Shown here: positions 47,601 to 64,000 of the stretch, in pieces | How the letters are laid out: each line of letters begins with the position of its first letter | Position numbering within the stretch: the first letter of the stretch is position 1 | Assembly: GCA_022113835.1 (NCBI GenBank) | Contig: JAILWY010000025.1 | Coordinates: forward strand, 6,588,501-6,652,500 | Source of the DNA: Atopsyche davidsoni | Taxonomy: Eukaryota > Arthropoda > Insecta > Trichoptera > Hydrobiosidae | DNA: 64,000 bases | Reading direction: 5' to 3' | The notes under the pieces: generated by a model | Told to the model about the DNA's origin: nothing | Database searches by the model: none | The model's input: the letters and a program-made list of their open reading frames with translations, nothing else | Program-made: the position numbers and the translations under genes

Positions 47601-48510
47601 TGTACCAGACGTACATTTTGAACTGCGCCATAAGGGCACTGGTAGCAAGGAATTTAAAGCTGGAGACTTCTGGATCAGGATCGTAGACGGCAGCCCGGGA
47701 TTGTCGTAGTCAGCCCGGGTTGTAGAAGTCAGCAAGGGAAGAGAAGTCAGCACAGGAAGAGAAGTCAGCTCAGGATGTAGTAGTCAGCACGGGAAGAGGT
47801 CTTAATCAAACGCTGGTTGGTTTCACACTGACTTTATTGGTTCAATACAGGCATATTTATTTACACAGAAATTCCTGCGTGGAAGCCGCGCAGGAATCGT
47901 TGCCCGTGCCGAACGGTGCCGGGTGAGAATCGTCGTGCGTGCTGAAACGGGCCGGGCGAGAGATCATTGATGCTGCGTCCCGTTACGCCGGCGGTTCTCA
48001 AGCGCGGCGCGTGCGGGCCGTGCATACAACGCCTGTGGGTCCGTGTACTGCGAGCAGCGGCCGCTCCGGCACGCCGCTGGTTCTCAACCTTTCCCTCTCT
48101 CTGTGTGCCTCATTCGGCGGTGAGCCGCCGTGACGTACGGTCGTGCCGTCGCTCCGAACGGAGCGGCGGTACAGACGGCAAACTCCGCACGTCACGCAAA
48201 CCTTCATATGTTGGATACGAGCGGCTCACGCCCTGTACATATACAAAGTTAATTATAACATAGCGACGCGCGAGATCTCGTCAATGCCGGGCGATCGCCT
48301 GCCGAGACACGCCCGCGCTCGTCGCGCGCGGTGCATCTGGGCCGTCCCTGTGAACCGAGGGCTCGTGGGCCTCTCGGCGGCGTTCGCTCCGGTTTCGGTG
48401 CCGGCTTTCTACCTGCTTTTACGTCGCGCGTCGCGCGGTTCTGTACAGGCGGCATACTCGCCGTACAATCATATAATTTATTTAATAACTAGCGGCCGAC
48501 GTCCCGTACA
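47601..48510 (-). repeat. 5' LTR (element orientation)
   Basis: 910 bp, apparently identical to 41,583-42,492. It carries the promoter of the element. A TTATAATTAA word on the minus strand (about 48,247-48,257) is a possible TATA-like box, but the transcription start is not determinable here. Confidence 0.9.
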
Positions 48511-48515
48511 ACTGC
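48511..48515. repeat. Target-site duplication, right copy
   Basis: ACTGC, identical to 41,578-41,582. Confidence 0.85.
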
Positions 48516-48536
48516 TATCTTTCAATTCTTCTCACC

Positions 48537-49408
48537 CAAGTATGCCGTCTTTTAAACCATTCAGCTCACACTCCGACGCTTCTCATAGTTATCATTCTCT
48601 TTACCAGCTCCTGATCAGCCATGTGATGAAGATGACCCCGCCAGTTTTTTTGTTGCTAACGTTGAACGCAGTTCCCGATGCAAATCATAGGACTCGTGTA
48701 GCGTCTCCTTCTATGTACATATAAATTTTAATATATGTAGTTAAATACATACTCTTAAAGTAACAAAATAAAATTTTATTAAATTTGTCACAATCTCGCT
48801 TCTTTGAGAAGGACTAGTAATATAGTACATGGTAATTCACATAATTTCATAATGACTGGTATCTCCCTCGAGACACCTGAAGCCTTCAGGTGTAGTCACA
48901 CACTGAGCAAATAAAATATTCATTTAACAATATTTTTTACTCATTCAAAAGCCCCATCATGAACATTGAAAAATTATCATTTCCTCCATATTTATTTCCA
49001 ATACTAAGATTTTATTCCATCACACAACAAATGATAATATAATATATGTTTTAATAACCTGCCTATTGCATGACAACGGCAAATAATAACCTAAATTATC
49101 CAGAGACTGTTCAGACTATTCTAATTACTTTGGCTCATAAAAAGTTAGTAAAAGCATAGATTAGTATCAAGAATAGTATGCGATACACAGGAAGGTCTAC
49201 TAGAGAATTTATTTCCCCTGCAATAAACGAATTTCCAACGCAAGCGTAAAATATTCCATTTAATTAATTACGTTTGAGCATGTGACATACATACTCATTT
49301 ATACTTTAGAAGTGGACTTTTTGTGTTATTCAGCATTTGACTATAACCATGTGAACACTGTACACCTCTCATTTTATACAACGAGTGTCTTCTTGTGATA
49401 GAGTTGAA
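48537..49408 (+). other. Upstream flank of Gr2, start of the tandem duplication unit
   Basis: Homologous to 50,995-51,879. Shared words include TTTAAACCATTCAGC, TTTTTGTTGCTAACG, TTGAACGCAGTTCCC, CACACTGAGCAAATAAAATA and AACACTGTACACCTCTCATT. The stretch next to the ATG is nearly identical in both units and probably includes the receptor promoters. The first 100 bases read in part like a coding tail (FKPFS, DASHSY) and may be a leftover last exon of an ancestral receptor copy. Here they carry a frame-breaking indel relative to the second unit. Confidence 0.5.
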
Positions 49409-50464
49409 ATGGAGTGGATCAAGAAGCCTTTTTTGGCAAGCACGGCCACGGGCGCCTTGGAGCCGTTGAGTTTTTTTATTAACTACAGTGGAATCAACCC
49501 GTTTCGCATTGTGAAACGTGGAAATAACTTTAAAACGGTTGTGAGCATACCCTGGTTGATAGTCCTATTAGCTCTTGTGTTCATTTACTTGATAAGTATC
49601 TTTCGTATATTAATGCTCGGAGAAAGTATGGTGGGGCTATTTTATAAATCTATTTTTCTGGAGATAACGGATTTTCTGGGAATCTTGTTGGGCTTCGTTT
49701 TGATTGTATTCTTTTTTTTCTCAATTTTCTCCCAAAAAGACAGTTTCAGATCCAAACTCGAATTACTGACGGAAATCGATAGCATTTTCGCTGAAATGGG
49801 GGTGAGAAAAAATTATACAAGGCTACGAATTTTCCATATCTTTACAATGATTCTCGTATACATTGTTGACTTAGGTTATGTTACTCTAAGTATGAGCTTA
49901 GAAAATAGACACAAGATGCGTCCAAGTGTGTACATGTTGATCGCCACAAATGCACCGACACACATATCAACATTAACTCTAGTTATGTTTGTATCCATCA
50001 CTCGAATGGCTGCAAATAATTTAAAAGATTTGAACACGCAGATATCCTTAATATTTCACAAATACCTGAAGAATGGTAATGATGATAAATCTGTCATCGC
50101 GGGGTTTCAACATTTGTGTGAAGTGTTTACCATCAATCGAGCAGTGGTCGGTGAAAAAAGCTGTACAGTTTTAAACAAACTGAAGATTATTATTAAGACC
50201 TATGATAAAATATGTGATTTAACAGATTCCATCTCTGAAAGCTTCTCAATGCAGCTTCTGTGGATTATTTTTCTTTCATTTCTATTCATAGTAATTAAGA
50301 TCTTTATAATCATGAATACAATTGCGTGGCTAGTTGCCGATGGCTACACTAAATTCACCTTTGAAAGTTTTCTCTATTTTTTTATATTCTGCCTTTATCA
50401 CATAGTTATCCACATGGCTAATATTATTATAATGTCTAATACTTGTGGAGAATGCAGGGATCAT
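49409..50464 (+). CDS. Gustatory receptor Gr2, first exon only
   Basis: ATG at 49,409 begins MEWIKKPFLASTATGALEPL. The 352 codons end at GAT CAT|GTAAGT, an intact donor at the same codon position as in Gr1 and Gr3. The frame is fully open and about 95% identical to Gr3 exon 1. No copies of the 23-, 30- and 21-codon C-terminal exons lie before the next unit. Homology with the Gr3 intron stops at about 50,843. The exon lacks the last membrane segment and TYxxxxxQF motif, so a working receptor would require splicing to Gr3's exons at 53,159 onward, as in Drosophila Gr39a/Gr23a-type loci. Otherwise it is a truncated copy. Confidence 0.8.
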
Positions 50465-50843
50465 GTAAGTTACATTTCATCTTGATAAGTTTTCGTTTTA
50501 CTCGCTTATAATAACAACGTTGCATGTGCATGACTTCTGTTTCTGTAAAATATTGCCTGTTTGTAGCTTTTATACTAATAATTCTATCATTAATTCGCTT
50601 TTTTAGTTTCATGCAACTATTTATTTATAGAACTAAATCTTTTTTTCACTGTTCCTTTATGTATCTGTAGATTTAATATTTTGAATCTCTCTATGTGCAT
50701 TCATACACATTCAAGATTACCGAGTGAGAAAATCTTTACCGGTGGCTCATTATAAATGTTGACTCGGAAAGAAATGCTACAGTATTTTTTTTCAATACAG
50801 ATGCTTTACTAAATCAATAAATAATGCTGTCTATATTTTCAAT

Positions 50844-50998
50844 GTAAACACGAAGCTTTGTGTAGTTTTTTGTCACTCCCATTTCAGTGAAAGTATTGTC
50901 AATATCGGTTAAGAGCCAGCAAAGATTTGTGGCTGACGAAAAATTGATAGTAAAGAGCATGTAGTAATACTTATTCTCAGGATGACGATTTTTTCACT
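50844..50998 (-). pseudogene. Inverted fragment of a Gr1-like first exon
   Basis: The reverse complement of about 50,844-50,985 matches Gr1 39,613-39,761, including TTTACTATCAATTTTT, AATCTTTGCTGG, GATATTGACAATACTTTCAC and TGAAATGGGAGTGACAAA. It resembles Gr1 more than Gr2/Gr3. It sits exactly between the end of Gr2 intron homology and the start of the Gr3 unit, so it marks the rearrangement junction. Confidence 0.75.
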
Positions 50999-51879
50999 TC
51001 TTCTCGCCCCATGTACGACAATCCTCCTTTAAACCATTCAGCCTACAATCCGATGCTTCTCACAGCTATCGCCCATATGATGAAGATGACTCCGCCAGTG
51101 CAGTTTGATTAGTGTTTTTTGTTGCTAACGTTGAACGCAGTTCCCAATGCAAATCATAGGACTCACTGCTGTGGTATCTCCATCTATATATATTTAACAT
51201 ACATCCTCTAAAAGTAACGAAATATAATTTTATTAAAATTGTCACAATCTCGCTTCCTACTTTTCTTTGAGAAGGACTATCGTAAATTAAGTGTTTAATT
51301 ATGTTGGTAAATTATAATTCAAACTGCGTGTACATAGTAATTTATAATATTTCATAATTACTGGTTTCTCCCTCGGGACACCTGAAGCCTTCACGTGTGG
51401 TCACACACTGAGCAAATAAAATATTCATTTAACAATATTTTTACTTATTCAATGACCTCATCATTGAAAAATTATCATTTCCTTCGTTGGAAGCAAATCT
51501 TCCAATATTCCATCACACTACAAATGATAATATAATATATGTTTTAATAACCTGCCTATTGCATGACAACGGCAAATAATAACCTAAATTATCCAGAGAC
51601 CATTCAGAATATATTAATTACTAAAAGCATAGATTAGTATCAACAATAATTTGCGATACACAGGCAGGTCCACTGACCCAGCAATAAACAAATTTCTAAC
51701 GCAAGCATAAAAGACTAACCCATTTAGTAAATAATTAATTACGTTTGAGCATGTGACTTACATACTCATCTATACTTTAGAAGTGGACTTTTTGGGTTAT
51801 TCAGCGTTTGACTATAACCATGTGAACACTGTACACCTCTCATTTTATACAACGAGTGTCTTCTTGTGATAGAGTTGAA
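50999..51879 (+). other. Upstream flank of Gr3
   Basis: Second copy of the duplicated upstream region (see 48,537). An open tail at its left edge reads SFKPFSLQSDASHSY and YDEDDSASAV before TGA. It resembles in character the acidic Tyr-containing end of Gr3 and may be a relic last exon. Confidence 0.4.
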
Positions 51880-54109
51880 ATGGAGTGGATCAAGAAGCCT
51901 TTTTTGGCAACCACGGCCACGGGCGCCTTGGAGCCGTTGAGTTTTTTTATTAACTACAGTGGAATCAACCCGTTTCGCATTGTGAAACGTGGAAATAACC
52001 TTAAAACGGTTGTGAGCATACCCTGGATGATAGTCCTATTAGCTCTTGTGTTCATTTACTTGATGAGTATCTTTCGTATATTAATGCTCGGAGAAAGTAT
52101 GGTGGGGCTGTTTTATAAATCTATTTTTCTGGAGATAACGGACTTTCTGGGAATCTTGTTGGGCTTCGTTTTGATTGTATTCTTTTTTTTCTCAATTTTC
52201 TCCCAAAAAGACAGTTTCAGATCCAAACTCGAATTACTGACGGAAATCGATAGCATTTTCGCTGAAATGGGGGTGAGAAAAAATTATACAAGGCTACGAA
52301 TATTCCACATCTTTACAATGATTCTCGTATACATTGTAGACGCAGGTTATGTTACTCTAAGTATGAGCTTAGAAAATAGACATAAGCTGCGTCCAAGTGT
52401 GTACATGTTGATCGCCACAAATGCACCGACACACATATCAACATTGACTCTAGTTATGTTTGTATCCATCACTCGAATGGCTGCAAATAATTTAAAAGAT
52501 TTGAACACGCAGATATCTTTAATATTTCACAAATACCTAAAGGATGGTTATGAAGATAAATCTGTCATGGCGGGGTTTCAGTATTTTTGTGAAGCGTTTA
52601 CCATTAACCGAGAACTGGTCGGTGAAAAAAGCTATACAGTTTTAAACAAACTGAAGACTATTATTAAGACCTATGACAAAATATGTGATTTAACAGATTC
52701 CATCTCTGAAAGCTTCTCAATGCAACTTCTGTGGATTATTTTTCTTTCATTTCTATTCATAGTAATTAAGATCTTTATAATCATGAATACAATTGCGTGG
52801 CTAGCTGCCGATGGCTACACTAAATTCACCTTTGAAAGTTTTCTCTATTTTTTTATATTCTGCCTTTATCACATAGTTATCCACATGGCTAATATTATTA
52901 TAATGTCTAATACTTGTGGAGAATGCAGGGATCAAGTAAGTAACATTTCATCTTGATAATTTTTCATTTCACTTTAATACTTTGAATCTCATAATAAATC
53001 ATTCAGAAATCGGGCGTAGAACCTGTTGGCTTGGAAAGAAATGTTACAGTATTATTTTAAATACAGAGATTTACTAAATCGATAAATAACGCTGTCTATA
53101 TTTTCAATCACCAAATTGAATAGTACCAAGTAAAAACATTTTTTGTTTAATTTTCCAGGCTCAACGGACAGGTGTGCTTATAAACAAAGTGTTGATACGA
53201 AATACTGATGATGTCGAAGTAGAAGCGGTATGTTCTAACTTTTTTTTCCATTAAATATTATCTAAATAGCATAGCATAATGACACATAAAAACTGTGATT
53301 TAATTACAAATTTTATAAAAATTTCATTTTTACAGTTGAAAAGATTCTCCACGTACTTGGCCTGTCGAAAACCAGAGTTCACTGCCGGAAGGGTCGTCAA
53401 TATAAGCAATGACCTCATTGTCAGTGTAAGTGCATTCTGTGCTAGATAAGAATAAAAAGGAGGTTAGCCCACAATACGCTCTACTGGTCCCGAGAACACA
53501 ATTAACAACCATCGATACTATAAAACACTATATAATTTAAGCAAGCAAAAATCTTTGAGTTTTAGTCGTAATTCTGTTCAAGTAAACGTATTTTCATAAA
53601 CACAATCAACTCACTATACCTAAACAAGCAATTGAATTTATTATTATTTTAGGAGTATACAAGATGTGTTTTTATTTCTGTATATTTTTTATACTCGACC
53701 CGTCAATGCAACCAAGTCTTAACGATACAGGGAGCATTAAAAATAATTATTTGAGTATGTTTAAAACTTTTTGTCAAAGTATTGAATATTTCCATATATG
53801 AGTTTATAACTTGTTTTTTCACCGTGTTTGTTTCTTTTAATTCTAGTTAGCCACAGCTGCCACTACGTATTCCATAATTCTCATACAGTTTTCTCTGACC
53901 CCTATAGAGGTAAGGCTTTAACTCGATAAAATGCCATTCACATAATTATGACCGTTGAAGACTACCTCAGTGTTTCATAAAGTGCTATAAAAATATATTA
54001 CTGAAAGAGTTTGTTAAGTAATGTTTGTTTACAGAATCAAAGGGGAAATTATGATCATGAAGAGGATTATTACAGCGGGAACATAAATGTAACCTACAAT
54101 AACAATTAA
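51880..54109 (+). CDS. Gustatory receptor (7tm_7 family), Gr3, five exons
   Basis: Exons 51,880-52,935, 53,159-53,227, 53,336-53,425, 53,847-53,909 and 54,035-54,109 are all phase 0 with GT/AG borders. They give 450 residues (352+23+30+21+24). Multiple hydrophobic segments, GECRDQ at the end of exon 1, and TTYSIILIQFSLTPIE in exon 4 carry the conserved TYxxxxxQF ending. The last exon adds an acidic tail (NYDHEEDYYSG). Predicted taste-neuron ligand-gated channel; the ligand is unknown. It is not obviously of the sugar or CO2 receptor clades, so bitter-type is an inference. Its 3' exons may also serve Gr2. AATAAA at 54,391 is a possible poly(A) signal. Confidence 0.92.
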
Positions 54110-55153
54110 ATACATCTTAGAGGAAGAACTGTGATTATGTATAAGACCCAATACATTCACAAACACAAATCTCAACGGCCTTATAGCACACAACTGAAAA
54201 ATTCTGAAGTAATTAAACACCTGTATAATGGAAACCTCCACCTGAAAAGAACAGCATCTGTTGTGGGCTAAATTTATTTGCGATGGCCACGCTCGTATAA
54301 GATGAGACGAGCCCCCATATCGCCCAGATTGTCTCAAAGACTCCACATTTTTATTTTGTTTCACGTGACTAGTTTAACCAACATCGATTTAATAAAAAAG
54401 ATATGTCAACAATCTGCAAAATCTTTATTAAAAATATTATATAATAAATTAATAGTAACAACAAAAATTAATAAAGACACTCCATTTAAAAATACAATTA
54501 GATGTGCCAGTTTTGTCAATGTAGGCTTTCATACACAGTCATGTAGGTTTTATTGAATTTTATTAAAATTAAATTAATTGATTTCAACATGCTAATTTAT
54601 TTTAGTTTGTACAAAGCAATAAATCGTTTAAACCAAAGAACAGTATTTTATTTTAGATAGCTGTTAGACATGCAATATTAAATTAGAGACACTAACCAAG
54701 TGTTGGCCGCATTACTCGTTAATTATCAATACAGTTTAGATATAATTTATCACAAATCTCCTAATTAATAAAAAGTTAATCAAAAACAATATTTAAATTT
54801 TACAACAAAACAATTTTGTACATTAGCATTATAATATCGATGCTAAATAAAACATATCCACGAAAGAATTGAATTGATTCAACTCGGTATGTGTTTGTAT
54901 AAATATGTTTTTTATTATTTATATAACATAACCTTAAAAAAAAATCTTTATATTTAGACCTTATTGATACAAAACAGTCATCATGAAAATGATCTCTTGC
55001 TATTGAAACATAACAATATGCTTTTGCTTTTACTATCAGTAGAAATAACTTGACACTAAGACGAATCGAAACGACTTAAGTAAAAAAATACACACTCGAA
55101 TACTGTGGCACTTGTACCGTGTCTCAATTTATATTCTTGGAATATAAAGTATA
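54110..55153. other. Intergenic region between Gr3 and HtrA2 (convergent)
   Basis: AT-rich 3' flanks of two convergent genes. AATAAA at about 54,391 may end Gr3, and minus-strand AATAAA near 54,910-54,915 may end HtrA2. No other feature was seen. Confidence 0.4.
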
Positions 55154-60481
<5,328 letters not shown>

Positions 60482-63400
60482 TTTCGTTTAATCGCGATGA
60501 CACTTTGCGTTTTTTGTTTTTGTTGGATATTACTGTGATTTAGGGACGGCTTATTTTATATAATGTTGCATTTTAAGGCACACTGATTAATTTTGGGCAG
60601 TAAATAAAAGGGACGTGAGTGCACTAGCTCCTTTCAAACATTGACGCGGATGTTGCGGTGTTACCAAGTGAGACAGAAAAAACAGCTGATTTTAATTCAC
60701 AAGCATCCAAGCAAAATTCAATTACGTAATATTATAAATTACAAAAAAACACGTAAAAATATTATAAATACACACATTCATAAATATATATATTTTTGTA
60801 CCTTATAAAAATTATTAATTATGTCTTACTTCAGTGTGGGTAGACGTAATTTCAAGCAATGCTCAAACTAGTGCACGGTTATAGACTATAAGAAACAAGC
60901 CCCCTGAAAGAAATTGCGTTTTTTTTTTACATTTAATTATACATTATTGATCAAAAACTCATTTGTCAACTCTAAAAAACCTAACCGAAGTTTTATTTTT
61001 TAATACTGTCGGCCTCGAGCAGCGCTATGGTACTACTTCCGAGTGCCGACGGCAGGTCGTTTATACGTTAGTATAAATGTATAAAACAATTCATGATTTC
61101 ACACTTTTCAGCACACTGCAGAGACACTGCCTCCCGAATAGATAGAGATGAATAGAAGCGAAGGGAGGCAGACAGAGGAGCAGCAAAAAGTCCACTCCAC
61201 GGGAAACTGCCCTTCAGGAATTAATGGTTTGTGCTTCCGCGCTTTATACACTTATGCATTATCACTTTTTTTTATTATTGAATAGAAAGTGGTAATTCTA
61301 ATTCATCACAAAGCTACTGCAGACTTTTAATTTAAGTCAAAATTAATTAAAAAAACATTTTACCATATAGCGGTAACTTAGTTGATATTTTTCTCTTCAC
61401 ACTTACCCTTGCAACGCAATAGGAGTTAAAATAAATAAATAATCCAAGCATAATGTAACAAATAACTTTTTATTTTCTTTGCATGTCCAACATTTTATAA
61501 TTTTGCTGCTTTTCATAAAAATCCTCCCAAAAACATAGTGCCATTTTGAATGTGAAACATAAAATAGTTTTTCACAATATTCGACATCCGAGTACCCAGA
61601 AATTAAAATCTATTGTTATGCAATGAAATTGACGAATGTAACTAACTTTTTACAATAATTCTACCAGTTTATATAATTTATTTAAATAACAAAACATGAA
61701 CATAGTTTTTAAAAAATTATTACAATTTCCTGTCTTATTTTCAACCATCGCTTTCAATATAATCCACACGAATTTCTACAATCAGTACACGGATTCGTAA
61801 ATGGCAAAAATAGATCGAACACGAATAACCGATCTTCCCAGCCATTAGTTGAGAATAAGACAGATGGGAGTATTTCAAAATAAAAAAGAAATTACATACA
61901 ATTTTCTTTGCATTATTATATTGTCATAGTTATAAGAAGTTTAAAATATACATCAATTTCAGGATTGTGCTTGAGTTCAAAAAATAAGTTGAATTTTTGG
62001 GAGCATTTAAGTAATAACTTCCCGGACTAAGCTTGGCTCAAACATTTATTGTGTCAACTTCAGAGAAAGCCACTAGAATGTGAAAATATTAAAAACTGGG
62101 CTTTTCACTATCACGAAGGGGATAAAATAAGCGGTGAGGGGTTTGTCAAATCGTCCAGCAACTCCCTGTCAATAATCCAATACTAGTCAATGTAATAACG
62201 ATGACGGACGACTGTCAACGATGCGATAAAACGGTCACCTCGTTGGCCATCGTCGCCACGCATCTATCAGCAAATCTTAACTTAACACCACTTGTGCAAT
62301 GGGGGGACACTTCTCTGAAGAATGTGGCATCACGTCAATAATAATATATTATTTAATATTTTCAATATTGTTACTATAAGACCATAATGTTGTGAAGAAT
62401 ACACACGGCTATATGTCACTAATATAGTGGATATCTAGCCAGGCGTGTATCCTTCAACTCAAAAAATATCTAACTATAAACAGGCATTAAAAAATACTCG
62501 CCTTTTATATATTTTACAGTTTATATAATTTCAATAAAGTTCCGATAGAAACGCTCAAGAGTTGAAAACGGTCGAACCTTCAACCATCACGGTGGTACAA
62601 AAATAATTTTCAATGCAGACACGCCCAAAGGACCGCATTTCAAATGCAGTTTTGAGGATATCTGCAATCATATGTGGGACCAAAGTTATTATTACAGTAT
62701 TATTGAAAAGCCGGGTAGAACGTTTCTATGAAACAATGACAGGACAACAAAATATATTTATGAATATGATTATTACCAGGGCGCAGCAACCTACGCTGAA
62801 ACACCAACCAACTGAATAAAACATATTCAAATGCTTTTATTTATTTTTTTATATGACATTGTTTATTATAGTTGTTGGCGAGCGCATTTGCAGACCCTGC
62901 TTACTACTAAAAAATCATACGTGCACAGTACGGTACTCTTTCCATCTTCTGCAACTAAATGTATTTTAGGTGATCATCTCAAATAGTCTAGTTTCTTCAG
63001 GCGTCTAAAAATATAATTGACCGTAGCGATCTAAAGATGATCCGAGCCGAAAAAGTGACGAGTAACTAATTTCATGATGATTCTTTTGTTGTCGAACTAT
63101 TTACACGTTTGTATCCGATTTTAGCGAATGTGTTTCATTATTTACATGTTTGTCCTTTCAATGAAAAAATGCAAAACCTGTGCCAATTTTGCTATAACTT
63201 CATTAAAAAAGTAGTATTTTTTGCAGTTTTTTCCTGGATGTTATCAATTTAGATTTGTAGTACTATTTATGGCGGGGATTGTATTTCACTTTGGCTGCAT
63301 GCGGAAAGGAAGAATATTCATTCTAAGGGTTCTCGCACAAGACCATCCAGAAAAAGAAAACATTTGTAGAAATCATTATTTTTAGGCTTATTTGGAATTA

Positions 63401-64000
63401 TTGTAGTCACTTTCTCGGCGCGGATGCACCCTAACAATTATTCAATAAAAGATCAAATTTGATTTGAGCTAGTACATTCAAGTTCATCTGGCTGAATAGC
63501 GAGTGACGCATATCCACAACTATACAATCTCATAGGGTTGCCTTCGCTCACAGTCAATGGGAAATGTCCACAAAACGGATAACTTAAGAGTTCAAAAATT
63601 GTCATCAAATCACATTTCACGTACAGAAATTTGGCTGCTTTTCGAGTTTCAAGAGCCGGCGCTCATCGCCGGATCTACATTCTTCAATATACAGAGAAAC
63701 TTTTCTTACATTCAGAGTTTGTAATCGAGTTTTCGTGATCTTGGTCAATCTAAAAATGGTTGGAAATAAAAATTATTTTTGAGATGTTAAAAATTAATAA
63801 TACTCTGTCTATTGAGGAAAAAGTCTAACTCCAACTCGGCAGTTGAGCGATATTAGTTACCGAAAATAGTAAAATTGATAATACCACTGCATGCGATAGC
63901 AACATTTTCATTTTTCCGGTAAAAATATTGAGAAGTTTTTTCCACATTTCCGTGTCTTAAAAGCATAGTATACGACAAGTGAAATAGTTTTTATTTACGT
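60482..64000. other. HtrA2 5' flank and AT-rich sequence, no gene seen
   Basis: The first 150 bases should contain the HtrA2 promoter and 5' untranslated region, but no TATA box is evident. The rest is AT-rich. The only notable open frame (62,613-62,819, 68 codons) has no recognisable motif. About 62,000-62,330 and 63,600-63,720 are slightly GC-richer without convincing splice sites. A neighbouring gene may begin beyond the window. Confidence 0.4.

Larger units (their letters stand above)
41583..48510 (-). mobile_element. BEL/Pao-type LTR retrotransposon, non-autonomous, full length
   Basis: Two 910-bp LTRs (41,583-42,492 and 47,601-48,510) appear identical by eye, begin TGT and end ACA, and are bracketed by ACTGC. 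The element reads on the minus strand. A primer-binding-site-like TGGTCCTTCCGAAGCCG follows the 5' LTR, and a purine tract GGGGGGAA precedes the 3' LTR. The 5.1-kb interior holds one long ORF with BEL-type gag and protease, but no reverse transcriptase or RNase H and only a stub of integrase. Autonomous BEL elements have 5.5-7 kb interiors with a full pol. LTR identity and the perfect duplication imply a recent insertion, probably mobilised in trans. It lies between Gr1 and Gr2. Confidence 0.9.

Noticed and set aside
62613..62819. 68-codon frame near the right end
   Set aside because: No motif, no splice context, and AT-rich surroundings. Likely chance.

Overview
This is AT-rich insect nuclear DNA, most likely from a moth, butterfly or related holometabolous insect. 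The evidence is intron-containing genes, an Osiris-family gene, insect gustatory receptors, mitochondrial HtrA2, and mariner, piggyBac and BEL/Pao elements. The order Lepidoptera is an inference and is not shown by any single sequence.

Layout. 1-6.6 kb is AT-rich sequence with repeats, two tandem LINE tails, a piggyBac transposase fragment and a duplicated ~450-bp block. 6.6-12.9 kb holds a two-exon Osiris-family gene (+), with a long hairpin and a mariner remnant in its intron. 15.6-19.0 kb holds a six-exon gene (-) for a secreted 519-residue protein I do not recognise, convergent with the Osiris gene. 21.9-31.2 kb contains several exon-like islands on +, possibly one unidentified multi-exon gene. 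They are interrupted by a 178-bp tandem array that repeats a splice-acceptor/exon-start segment. 31.4-32.4 kb is a ~115-bp satellite. 34-38 kb is repeat-rich and includes an inverted-repeat cassette with an 86-codon ORF.

39.3-54.1 kb is a cluster of three gustatory receptor genes (+), all with a 352-codon first exon. Gr1 has its own small C-terminal exons. Gr2 and Gr3 are about 95% identical tandem copies, but only Gr3 is followed by C-terminal exons. Gr2 must therefore splice into Gr3's exons or be truncated. Between Gr1 and Gr2 sits a complete, apparently very young BEL/Pao-type retrotransposon (41,583-48,510). Its two 910-bp LTRs look identical and are flanked by the 5-bp target duplication ACTGC. 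Its single 1,571-codon ORF keeps gag and protease, but the reverse transcriptase, RNase H and most of the integrase are replaced by long in-frame tandem peptide repeats. It looks like a recently mobile, non-autonomous Gag-protease-repeat element and is the most unusual object here.

55.1-60.5 kb encodes a complete seven-exon HtrA2/Omi protease (-, 409 residues). It has a catalytic triad, a PDZ domain and an ATPF tetrapeptide suited to be an IAP-binding motif after processing. A deleted mariner lies in its last intron. 60.5-64 kb shows no recognisable gene.

Exon boundaries were assigned by eye from GT/AG sites and reading-phase continuity. No database search was possible.
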